Shown: positions 44,257 through 51,886 of the stretch, one piece after another
Layout: every line of letters begins with the position of its first letter
How positions within the stretch are numbered: position 1 is the stretch's first letter
NCBI GenBank assembly: GCA_021323695.1
Contig: JAJPKN010000020.1
Span: forward strand, 62,001 to 126,000
Direction of reading: 5' to 3'
Length of the DNA stretch: 64,000 bases
Source: Actinomycetota bacterium
GTDB lineage: Bacteria > Actinomycetota > Acidimicrobiia > Acidimicrobiales > Palsa-688
Made by a program: the position numbers and the translations under genes
Notes under the pieces: model-generated
Database searches by the model: none
The model's input: only the letters and a program-made list of their open reading frames with translations
What the model was told of the DNA's origin: nothing

Positions 44257-46026
44257 GTGCTCCCCGGCACACCCCGCCCCGTGCTGTGCGCCTTGCTGGT
44301 CGCCGTGCTGGGCACGGCTGCGCCGGCCCGCCCCCCGTCGCCCCTGCACCTGCCCCGGGCCCAAACGTTGTACACCAGCGGCACCATGTACGCACCTCCG
44401 TCCAACTTCAACCCGCTGGACGCCAACGGTGGCTTCGGGGGCGCGCTGGGCTGCCCTGGCGCTGGCTGCCAGCCGGCTGGACGCGGGGCCGGCCGCTGGC
44501 AGGGGCCTTACGCGACCGGCACCATGGGCCTGCTCTATGAGCCGCTGTTCCTCTACGACCCTGTGCACCGCCGGTACGTACCCTGGTTGGCAACCTCCGG
44601 CTACTGGCGTGGCTCGAGCTACGTCGTCCATGTACGTCGCGGTGTCGAGTGGAGCGACGGCGAGCCCCTGACCGGGGCAGACGTAGCGTACACGGTCAAC
44701 CTGGCACGGGCCAACCCAGAGGTGCCCTGGAGGCAGCTGGCTTACCTGGGCCTGGAGGGGGCGCACGCAAGCGGGGAGACCGTGACCGTCGACTTTGCCC
44801 GGCCACCCCCCTACGCTGCCTGGCAACGTTATTTGTGGACGGCACCGGTGCTACCTGAGCACATCTGGTCCAAGCTCACGCCCAGCGACCAGGTGGTGGA
44901 GCCGAACCTCCACCCGGTGGGCAGCGGGCCCATGCTGGTCGCCTACCGCAGCCCCGAGGAGGTCGCCTACCGCCTGAACCCCAGGTGGTGGGGGGCTCGC
45001 CAGCTGGGGTTGAGCTTCAGGTTCAAGTACCTGGTGGACCAAGTGACCAGCGCGCCCGGCGTGGAGCTGACCAAGTTGTTGTCCGGTGACATCGACCTGA
45101 GCAATGCCTTCTTGCCTGGCGCGGCCAACGTCCTTTCCAGCCGTGGAGGGGCCGGGGAGTACAACATAACGGCTTACTACCAGTCCCCTCCGTACATGCT
45201 CCCGGCGTCCACAGCCTGGCTGGTGCCCAACACCCAGGTGGCTCCCATGGACAACCTCGACTTCCGCCGGGCATTGGCGTGGGCCGTGGGCCCCAAGGCC
45301 ATCGTGGCCGAGATCTACTCGGGGGCGGCCGCCATGAGCCCTACCGGCTTGCCCCCGGGCATGGGGGCCTACCTGAGCAAGGCCGCCTTGGCCAAGTACG
45401 GCTTTGGCCACGACCTGGCGCGGGCCAGGCGGTACCTGGGCAAGTCGGGGTACCGGGGCGGGCCCCTGAGCCTTGTGCTGCCTGCGGGGCCAGCTGACCT
45501 GTCGGCCGCGGCCAAGGTCGTGTCCGGGGAGCTGGCCTCGATCGGGGTCAGGCTGAGGGTGGTCTACGAGGGCTATAGCGATTGGGAAAGAGCCCTGGCC
45601 GAGGGCACCTTCGACTTGACCATCGCCGGGGAGGGCGCCTTGGACGCCGACCCGTGGAGCTACTTCGACCGCGTTTTCGCCCAGCCCGTAGGGGGAGCCG
45701 GTGACGAGCAAGCAGCCGGGCTGGACCTGGAGCGCTACCGGGACCCGCGCGCCTGGGCACTGGTCAAGGAGGCGGGGTCGGCCCCGCCTGGTGCACGCCA
45801 GCTGAAGTCGACGTACGGGCAGCTCGAGCAGGAGCTCCTGCAGGACCTGCCCGTTGTGCCTCTGTGGTACGGCATGGCCTGGGCCCAGGCCAACACGACC
45901 TGGTGGTCCGGTTTCCCGTCAGCCACAGCGACCAAGGACGGGTACACGCCGGTCATGTGGACGGGGTGGCTGGGCGAGGCCACCACCGTGCTGGCCCTGG
46001 CCAACCTGCGGCCGGCCAAGCGCTGA
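44257..46026 (+). CDS. Family 5 ABC substrate-binding protein 2
   Basis: A close paralogue of the protein at 37127, aligning along most of its length (TLYTSGTMYAPPSNFNPLD, TGTMGLLYEPLFLYDP, EWSDGEPLTGADVAYTVNL). From GTG 44257 it has 589 residues with a short signal peptide (VLCALLVAVLGTAAPA). It carries an insert of about 25 residues with two cysteines (near residues 65-90) missing from the first copy. It may bind a different chain length or linkage. Confidence 0.86.
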   Translation: MLPGTPRPVLCALLVAVLGTAAPARPPSPLHLPRAQTLYTSGTMYAPPSNFNPLDANGGFGGALGCPGAGCQPAGRGAGRWQGPYATGTMGLLYEPLFLYDPVHRRYVPWLATSGYWRGSSYVVHVRRGVEWSDGEPLTGADVAYTVNLARANPEVPWRQLAYLGLEGAHASGETVTVDFARPPPYAAWQRYLWTAPVLPEHIWSKLTPSDQVVEPNLHPVGSGPMLVAYRSPEEVAYRLNPRWWGARQLGLSFRFKYLVDQVTSAPGVELTKLLSGDIDLSNAFLPGAANVLSSRGGAGEYNITAYYQSPPYMLPASTAWLVPNTQVAPMDNLDFRRALAWAVGPKAIVAEIYSGAAAMSPTGLPPGMGAYLSKAALAKYGFGHDLARARRYLGKSGYRGGPLSLVLPAGPADLSAAAKVVSGELASIGVRLRVVYEGYSDWERALAEGTFDLTIAGEGALDADPWSYFDRVFAQPVGGAGDEQAAGLDLERYRDPRAWALVKEAGSAPPGARQLKSTYGQLEQELLQDLPVVPLWYGMAWAQANTTWWSGFPSATATKDGYTPVMWTGWLGEATTVLALANLRPAKR

Positions 46027-46041
46027 GCGGCCAGCCGGGTC

Positions 46042-46058
46042 GCCCCCGGACCGGGGGC
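46042..46058. terminator. Hairpin between convergent genes
   Basis: GCCCCC-GGACC-GGGGGC is a perfect inverted repeat midway between the stops of the second binding protein (plus) and the GH5-like gene (minus). It could terminate both; there is no T-run. Confidence 0.55.
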
Positions 46059-46102
46059 CGCAGGCAGCGCGGGTGCCGGCCCCGGGTGGTCACGGCGGGG
46101 GG

Positions 46103-48085
46103 CTAGCCCAGGTACAGGAGGGCCACTTCGTAGGGGGGCAGCTCGAGCTCGCTCACCTGGGCGCCCCCGTCCAGCTGCACTGGCCGGCTCGTGCTCAGGG
46201 CGGCCCGCACCGTGGTGGGGGACAGGTTGAGGGCCAAGAACGCCTCTTTTCCCCCAACCAGGAGGCCGCCCAGGGCGATGCTGGGCCCGATGGCCCCAAG
46301 TGGCCGGTGCACGCCGGCGGCGGTGGCCAGTGCCGAGTAAAGCCGCCAGGTGTCTTCGGGGTTGGCGCCCGGCCGGGCGGCAGCCATGTGCTCGACCGGG
46401 TAGGTGCACAGGACCATGGCCCCCTGGCCGCGGCGGTGGCGCAACAGCCCGGGACGGCCGTGGCCGTCGACCGCCAGCACCTCGGCGCCGTCCGGTTCCA
46501 CCGGCAGGAAGGCTCGGGCATCGGCGTTGCCGGCAACGGGGAAGGTCAACTTGGCCCCCTTGCCCAGCTCCCCCAGGTCGGCCACCAGCTCCAGGGTGAC
46601 GACGTCGTCTTCGATGGTGTCGGCCAGGCCGTAGCGGAGATGGTGGCGGACACCGAAGGACTCCTCGAGCCAGGGCACCCACGGGCCGCGCTGGGACCTC
46701 GTGGCGCCGGCGAAGTACGAGGCGTACACGACCGCCCCCTGGTGGGCCAGCTGCTGCGCGGCCCTCATCCCCGGGCCGGTGACCAGCTTGGCACAGGGGG
46801 TCAGGTACAACTTGGCCTTGGGCTCCTGGGCCGGCGCTTGGACGAGGTCGCGGTCGCGGACGAGGTCGCGCTCGCGGACGAGGTCGCGCTCGCGGACGAG
46901 GGCCAGGGGCAGCCCTGCCTCCCGCCCGGCGATATAGGCCTGGAACAGGTTGTCCCGTATGCTGTCGCGAGGGGCCCGCGACCAAGAGGGCTCGTCGTGC
47001 TCGAACAGCTCGGGCACCCAAAGGGCCACTTCCGCGGGTGCCACCTCCCAGCCCGCTTCGGCCAACCGGTGAACCAGCTTGGAGAAGCGTGCCAGTTCGT
47101 GCAGGGGCGGCTTGGGCCGGCCCGAAGCGTCCGTGATGCCGAAGTGCATCTCGAATGGGTGGTGGCTGTAGGGTTCCTGCTCGAACAGGTTGTCGTAGTC
47201 ACAGTTGTTCCAGGCCAGCCAGCCCCGGGCGCCGGCCAGCAGGGAGGAGTGCAGGACCTGGCGGTAGTAATGAGCCGCGTTTGCACCCGACACGAAGTCC
47301 GAGGAGAGCCCGAACTCTTCGAGCACTACCGGCTTGCCGAACGAGCCGCACAGCTCGCAGTGGAACGCCGCTGAGAGCATCTGGCGCACCGGGTCGTCTG
47401 ACATCGGGTAGGCATGGGGGCCGAAGAAGTCCACCAAGGGCGCGAGGCGACGGAGGGAGAACCCGTTGTCGTTGCCGGTCGTCTCGGTCCCCCAAGCTCC
47501 GTCGCCGGTGCTCACGGGCTGGGCCGCCCCGGCCGAGCGGAGGGCCTGTACGAGCAGCCGTGCCCACGACGTGACTGAAGCCTGGTCGCCGTTGGGCCCG
47601 TAGAGGGGCATCTCGTTGGTGAGCAGCCAAGCCGCGATCGCGGGATGGTGGGCAGTGCGGCGGGCGACCTCGGCCACGAACCAGGCCTGCTGGGCCACCA
47701 GCCAAACATCTCGGTAGAGGTCCCGCCCGCCGCGCCAGGCCGGGTCCCAGTTGGCGCCGGACATGTGCCCGACGATGAACGTTGGGACCGTGGCCAGCCC
47801 CACTTGATGGTGGAGGTCGAGGAAGTCCACGAAACGTGCCATCACTTCTTCGTCCAGGACCTCGGGGGCAGGCATGAAGTCCGGCCAGTAACAAAACGAC
47901 CGGGTAACGGTGCAGCCGTGCTCTTTCAAGACGGCCAGTTCTTGCCGCACGACATCGTGGTCGTAGCGGGCCCACATGCGAGGCCCCCCCGAGCGGGACC
48001 AGAAGTTGGCTCCCACCCAGACGGGCGGTGCTGCTGGCCACCTGGTGCCACCTGTGCTTCGAGCTTCACCGTTCGTGACCGTCAT
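46103..48085 (-). CDS. GH5-like (clan A) cytosolic glycosidase, probable beta-mannosidase
   Basis: The 660-residue protein has an N-terminal TIM barrel with the acid/base motif LLTNEMP (Glu158) and the nucleophile motif VVLEEFG (Glu257), the pair typical of GH5/clan A retaining enzymes. The overall layout (barrel, glutamine-amidotransferase-like middle, C-terminal beta domain) recalls GH5_18 enzymes, several of which are beta-mannosidases acting on Man-beta-1,4-GlcNAc or manno-oligosaccharides. ATG 48085 has AGGAGG upstream. No signal peptide. A repeated VRERDL peptide is present near 395-415. Confidence 0.8.
   Translation of the reverse strand: MTVTNGEARSTGGTRWPAAPPVWVGANFWSRSGGPRMWARYDHDVVRQELAVLKEHGCTVTRSFCYWPDFMPAPEVLDEEVMARFVDFLDLHHQVGLATVPTFIVGHMSGANWDPAWRGGRDLYRDVWLVAQQAWFVAEVARRTAHHPAIAAWLLTNEMPLYGPNGDQASVTSWARLLVQALRSAGAAQPVSTGDGAWGTETTGNDNGFSLRRLAPLVDFFGPHAYPMSDDPVRQMLSAAFHCELCGSFGKPVVLEEFGLSSDFVSGANAAHYYRQVLHSSLLAGARGWLAWNNCDYDNLFEQEPYSHHPFEMHFGITDASGRPKPPLHELARFSKLVHRLAEAGWEVAPAEVALWVPELFEHDEPSWSRAPRDSIRDNLFQAYIAGREAGLPLALVRERDLVRERDLVRDRDLVQAPAQEPKAKLYLTPCAKLVTGPGMRAAQQLAHQGAVVYASYFAGATRSQRGPWVPWLEESFGVRHHLRYGLADTIEDDVVTLELVADLGELGKGAKLTFPVAGNADARAFLPVEPDGAEVLAVDGHGRPGLLRHRRGQGAMVLCTYPVEHMAAARPGANPEDTWRLYSALATAAGVHRPLGAIGPSIALGGLLVGGKEAFLALNLSPTTVRAALSTSRPVQLDGGAQVSELELPPYEVALLYLG
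46841..46900 (-). repeat. 18-bp tandem repeat inside the GH5-like gene
   Basis: GACGAGGTCGCG(G/C)TCGCG is repeated three times (46841-46858, 46859-46876, 46877-46894), followed by a partial unit. It encodes a charged hexapeptide repeat (RERDLV) at the junction after the catalytic barrel. Copy number could vary without breaking the frame. Confidence 0.9.
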
Positions 48086-48184
48086 GGTCCCCTCCTGTGG
48101 TCATGGGTGCTCCTGTTGTCATGGTGCGCGGCTCGCTGGCCACCGTGCGCCGGCCAGCTCCGGTGCCATGCTAAAGGAGGTGGC

Positions 48185-48343
48185 ATGGGCCGGGCTCGGC
48201 CGCGGGGGCGAGACCGGCAAGTGGCTGCGGCGGTGTACCGTTTGAAGGTGGGCACAGTTGGCACCACCGCCTTGAGCGCCCATGGGGGCAACCCCCAGGA
48301 GCGCGCTGGTTCGCAGGAGGGTACTGCCGGTGCCATTGTCTGA
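48185..48343 (+). CDS. Possible 52-residue protein upstream of the DUF3040 gene
   Basis: ATG 48185 has a very strong ribosome site AAAGGAGGTGGC immediately upstream, in the spacer diverging from the GH5-like gene. The product is basic and ends with a Gly/Ala-rich tail overlapping the GTG of the DUF3040 gene by 14 bases. No known domain is recognised. It could be a leader peptide coupling translation to DUF3040, or an accidental frame. Confidence 0.35.
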   Translation: MGRARPRGRDRQVAAAVYRLKVGTVGTTALSAHGGNPQERAGSQEGTAGAIV

Positions 48344-48689
48344 GCACGAACAGCGCATCCTGCGCCAGATAGAGCGTCAGTTCGACCAGCCGCGCGGCCT
48401 GGCCCGGGCCATTGGCACGCCCTCCGACGCCCGCCAGGCGGTGCGCAATGCCCGGTGGGCGGCAGCTTGGTTCGTCCTGGGGCTCGTGGCGCTGTCGCTG
48501 TCGTTCGTGTTCTCCTGGGTCGTCGGGCTGGTCGGGTTCTTGGTCATGCTGGCTTCTGCGTTGACCTTCGTGCGGTCGGTGAAGTTCTTGGCCCGGGAAC
48601 GCCTGGAAGGCACAGCTGGTGCTCAAGGCGACCGAGCGCTCCGGCCCTGGTGGAGAGGGCACCCCTCCAGGGGGGGTACCGGCCCCTGA
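48330..48689 (+). CDS. DUF3040 family small membrane protein
   Basis: The 119-residue protein begins VPLSEHEQRILRQIERQF, the DUF3040 signature of actinobacteria, followed by two adjacent hydrophobic segments (AAAWFVLGLVALSLSFVF and GLVGFLVMLASALTFV). GTG 48330 is supported by AGGAGGG nine bases upstream. The function of the family is unknown. Confidence 0.85.
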   Translation: MPLSEHEQRILRQIERQFDQPRGLARAIGTPSDARQAVRNARWAAAWFVLGLVALSLSFVFSWVVGLVGFLVMLASALTFVRSVKFLARERLEGTAGAQGDRALRPWWRGHPSRGGTGP

Positions 48690-48755
48690 GGCCACCGGTC
48701 GCGGGCACCGCTTGCTCGGCGAAGGCCAGGGTGGGCGGCAGCTACGGTGGGTGGG

Positions 48756-49280
48756 GTGAAGATCTACGTCCTGCTGGCGGACAAGGGCACCTACAACCCG
48801 CAGGCTGGCACGCTCAACCTGCTGAACGCTGGCTGGGCGGTGACGCAGCTGCGCCGGCCCCTGGCCCCGCCCGCGGCGGAGGGCCACCCACCGTCTGTCC
48901 CCATGGTGACTTCCCCGCAGGCGGTAGTGGTCTTTTTGGAGGCTGAGCTTGGGATGTGCAACAAGCCCCTCACATTGGAGATCGAGCTGCTCACCGAGGA
49001 CGGCCAGGTGGTCGAGATCCAAGGCCTCTCCGGCCCGCAGGCGGTGAGGCTGCAACAGCAGATCATCGTGCCCAGCCCCGCCGGGGTGCCTACGGGCTTC
49101 CCCGGCCATGCTGCCGCCATGATGGAGCTTCCCCAGGGCCTGCCCTTGGCCCCTGGGATCTACCGCTGGCAAGCCAGGGTCAACGGCAAGCAGGAGGACG
49201 AGTGGTCGGCTCGCTTCTACGTGGCCCCCGCCCTGCAGCCCCCCACTTTCGGGTTTTCACCTCCCGGACAACCGGGCTAG
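48756..49280 (+). CDS. Conserved hypothetical protein, DUF6941-like
   Basis: The 174-residue soluble protein begins VKIYVLLADKGTY with LNLLNAGWAV shortly after, and ends with an immunoglobulin-like strand pattern (GIYRWQARVNGKQEDEWSARF). The N-terminal pattern recalls DUF6941 proteins of unknown function. GTG 48756 or GTG 48747 may start it. It does not overlap its neighbours. Confidence 0.6.
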   Translation: MKIYVLLADKGTYNPQAGTLNLLNAGWAVTQLRRPLAPPAAEGHPPSVPMVTSPQAVVVFLEAELGMCNKPLTLEIELLTEDGQVVEIQGLSGPQAVRLQQQIIVPSPAGVPTGFPGHAAAMMELPQGLPLAPGIYRWQARVNGKQEDEWSARFYVAPALQPPTFGFSPPGQPG

Positions 49281-49363
49281 CAGGTAGCCGGAGGGCCGGG
49301 GGGCTGGGCCAAGGCCCAGGTGCTGGTGGGCCGGCTCACCCGGTGCCCGAGCATCTGGGGGCC

Positions 49364-49792
49364 TCACAGCAGGTGGGAAAGGTCGATGGCCATGAGGCTG
49401 GCCACCATGGCCATGACCGCCAGGTACAGGGCGGTCGCGGCCCATCGCCACCGGTGGCCTGCCTGGAAGAAGCGCCTGACCGCTCGGACATCGAAGACCA
49501 TGGCCAACGCCCCCAGCGGGAGGCCTACGGCCGGGCCCACGCTGGGCAGCGCCCCTACCAAGCCACCTACCAATGGCAGCAGGACGTAGGTCAACAGGCA
49601 CCTGGCTGCCGACAAGGCGATGGAGGAGCTGAAGATGTTGTAGATCTGCTTGTCCCCTGCGGGCTCGCTGACCCGCAGCAGGCAGCAGGCGATGCGGTCG
49701 GGGGCGCCTCGGTTGGCGACGGCTTGGCCCGGGGGGGCGAGCTCCACTACGGCCTGGTCCACTTGTCCCAGGTTAGGAGATGCCCGGAGCAC
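49364..49792 (-). CDS. Small multi-pass membrane protein, unknown function
   Basis: From GTG 49792 about 142 residues: a soluble N-terminal part with CCLLRV, then three hydrophobic segments (ARCLLTYVLLPLVGGLVGAL, VGLPLGALAMVF, AATALYLAVMAMVASLM). The start is uncertain because longer frames upstream are low complexity and overlap the thioesterase. It is last in the minus-strand operon with the thioesterase, AI-2E permease and MFS genes. Confidence 0.6.
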   Translation of the reverse strand: MLRASPNLGQVDQAVVELAPPGQAVANRGAPDRIACCLLRVSEPAGDKQIYNIFSSSIALSAARCLLTYVLLPLVGGLVGALPSVGPAVGLPLGALAMVFDVRAVRRFFQAGHRWRWAATALYLAVMAMVASLMAIDLSHLL

Positions 49793-49871
49793 GCGTGCAG
49801 AGCCCGGGTTGCTCGACTGGCCGCCTCCGAGGCGGCCCCTGCCCGTCCCCCGAGCCGGCCCCTGCCCGTCT

Positions 49872-50729
49872 TCAGCCCGCTGCCGGGCGGCTGGACGCTG
49901 CGGCCGCCTGCTTGGGCCTGCGGAGCAGGACCTCTTGGGCCACACTGGCGACCAGCTCCCCTTGGCGGGAGAAGACCAGGCCGGAAGCGAGCCCACGAGA
50001 GTTGTACAAGGAGGTGACCTCGGCATCGAGCAGCAGCCAACTGGAGGTGTCGAACCTCCGGTGGAACCACAGTGCGTGGTCGAGGCTCAATGGCCGCCAG
50101 GGCAGGGGGGGCACGTACTTTGCTTGGTGGAGCTCGCCTACGAGCCAGGCCGGCCCGCTGTCCGAGGCGTAGGCCAGCGCGGCGGCGTGGAGCCAGGGGT
50201 CGTCCCCCAGCTGCCCGGCTACCCGGAACCAGCTGCAGAGGTGGTAAGCGCCGGCCGTGGGCGCGGGGCGGGGGGAGGCCAGCTCAGCCAGCCGCAGCTC
50301 CAAAAGAGGCCCCCAGCTCATGTCCTTGCCATCCTCGGGGGGGCCCACTGCAGGAGGCCGGGCCAGCTGCACGTCCATGGTCGGCTCCGCCGGGGCCTGG
50401 AACGATGCTGACATGTTCAATATCGCCCCACCCGATTGGCGGGCCACCACCTGGCGGGCGGCGAAGGAGCGGCCATCTCGCAACCGTTCCACTTCGAAGC
50501 GCACTGGCTCTTCGGGGTCACCCACCCGTATGAAGTAGGCGTGCAGAGAGTGGGGGTACCAGTCCCCGCGCAGCGTGAGCTGGGCGGCGCGCAGAGCCTG
50601 GGCTACAACTTGGCCCCCGTACAGGCCGCCCCACGGGTAGCTCGGCCCAGCCCCCACGTAGGTGTCGGGGCCATGGGGCACGAGCTGCATCATCTCGGTG
50701 AAGCTCATCGTCTGGCCCGAGGCTGGCAT
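49872..50729 (-). CDS. Acyl-CoA thioesterase (TesB-like double hotdog)
   Basis: The 285-residue protein has two hotdog halves. Family features include GGLYGGQVVAQALRAAQLTL and LHAYFIRVGDPEEPVRFEVE in the first half, and SLDHALWFHRRFDTSSWLLL and RGLASGLVFSRQGELVASVA in the second, the normal TesB sequence. It hydrolyses medium/long acyl-CoAs. ATG 50729 overlaps the upstream stop by one base (TGATG). Met 50708 is an alternative. Confidence 0.9.
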   Translation of the reverse strand: MPASGQTMSFTEMMQLVPHGPDTYVGAGPSYPWGGLYGGQVVAQALRAAQLTLRGDWYPHSLHAYFIRVGDPEEPVRFEVERLRDGRSFAARQVVARQSGGAILNMSASFQAPAEPTMDVQLARPPAVGPPEDGKDMSWGPLLELRLAELASPRPAPTAGAYHLCSWFRVAGQLGDDPWLHAAALAYASDSGPAWLVGELHQAKYVPPLPWRPLSLDHALWFHRRFDTSSWLLLDAEVTSLYNSRGLASGLVFSRQGELVASVAQEVLLRRPKQAAAASSRPAAG

Positions 50730-51886
50730 CAAGAGCGGTCCATGCGAGGGAACACGCTTTCTTCCACGACGAGCTTGATGCCTGCGGCGATGGGTATGGC
50801 GACCAACGCCCCGATGATGCCGAGGAGCGCGCCTCCCACGATCGTGGCCAGCACGGTGATGGCGGGCGACACGTTCACGGCTCGGCGCATCACTCGGGGG
50901 ACAAGCAAATAGTCTTCGAAGAAGCGGTACAGGGCGTAGAAGATGGCTGTCCCGATCGCCACCGGCAGCGATACCGCCAGGCCGACCAGGCTGACTACCA
51001 CGCCGGCTACGGTGGACCCGACCACGGGCACCAGGTCGAACAGGGCCACGGTGAGGGCCAGCAGTATCGGGTAGGGGAGGCCGAAGGCAATGGTCCAAAG
51101 GTAGGTCCCCAGGCCGGCGATGAGCGAGGTGAACAGGTTGCCCAGGAGGTAGCCGCCGATGCCCGCTGTCACCTCGTCCAAGACGGCCCCGAAGCGGGCC
51201 CGGCGGCTCCGGGGGACAAGGTGCACGAAGAACCCCTTGATGGCGGGCCACGCGGCCAAGAAGTACACAGTGAGCACGATCACCACCAGGAACGAGCTCA
51301 CGGCGCTCAGGACCTTCTTGCCTGCCCCCAGGGCACCGTGCTCGAGAGTGGAGGCCAGGCTGCCGGCACCCGACCCGCTCAGGTAGTAGCTCAGGTGCAG
51401 ATCCGCGGCGATGCGGCCGATGGCGCCCTTTCCCGTGGCTATCTGGTGGCGCCATATAGGCACTTGTTTGGAGAGCTCGTTTATCTCGTTTTGGATGGGT
51501 GATATGGCCGAGTAGACAAACCCTGCGATGACGCCCGCCACCACCAGCACCACGACCAGGACGGCCAAGTGGCGCCGGATGCGGTGGCCGACCAGGAAGT
51601 CGACGATGGGCTCCAGGCCCACGGCTATGAAGAGAGCGAGGAACACCAGGACCAAGGTGCTGCGGATGGAGTAGACGGCTGCCGCCAGGGCCACCGCGAC
51701 CAGCACCCCACAGGCGGCGACGAAGCCGACGGTGAACGGGTGTTGATGGTCGATGGGCAACCCGCGGCCGAACCGCCGGCTTTGGGAGCCGCGGCTGTCG
51801 GCCTCGGCCTGGGCCTGAGCGGCGGGCAACGGCGCCGGCCCCGGCGGCGAGGGGATCCGCGGACGCACGGATGGTTGCTCGGCCAC
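50729..51886 (-). CDS. AI-2E family transporter (PerM/UPF0118)
   Basis: The 385-residue membrane protein has about eight hydrophobic segments and the family pattern LVFLALFIAVGLEPIVDFL, GAVLDEVTAGIGGYLLGNL, GLPYPILLALTVALFDLVPV and GAALVAIPI-like ending (GALVAIPIAAGIKLV). Members export signals or ions; the substrate is unknown. GTG 51886 directly follows the MFS stop (TGAGTG). Confidence 0.88.
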   Translation of the reverse strand: MAEQPSVRPRIPSPPGPAPLPAAQAQAEADSRGSQSRRFGRGLPIDHQHPFTVGFVAACGVLVAVALAAAVYSIRSTLVLVFLALFIAVGLEPIVDFLVGHRIRRHLAVLVVVLVVAGVIAGFVYSAISPIQNEINELSKQVPIWRHQIATGKGAIGRIAADLHLSYYLSGSGAGSLASTLEHGALGAGKKVLSAVSSFLVVIVLTVYFLAAWPAIKGFFVHLVPRSRRARFGAVLDEVTAGIGGYLLGNLFTSLIAGLGTYLWTIAFGLPYPILLALTVALFDLVPVVGSTVAGVVVSLVGLAVSLPVAIGTAIFYALYRFFEDYLLVPRVMRRAVNVSPAITVLATIVGGALLGIIGALVAIPIAAGIKLVVEESVFPRMDRS

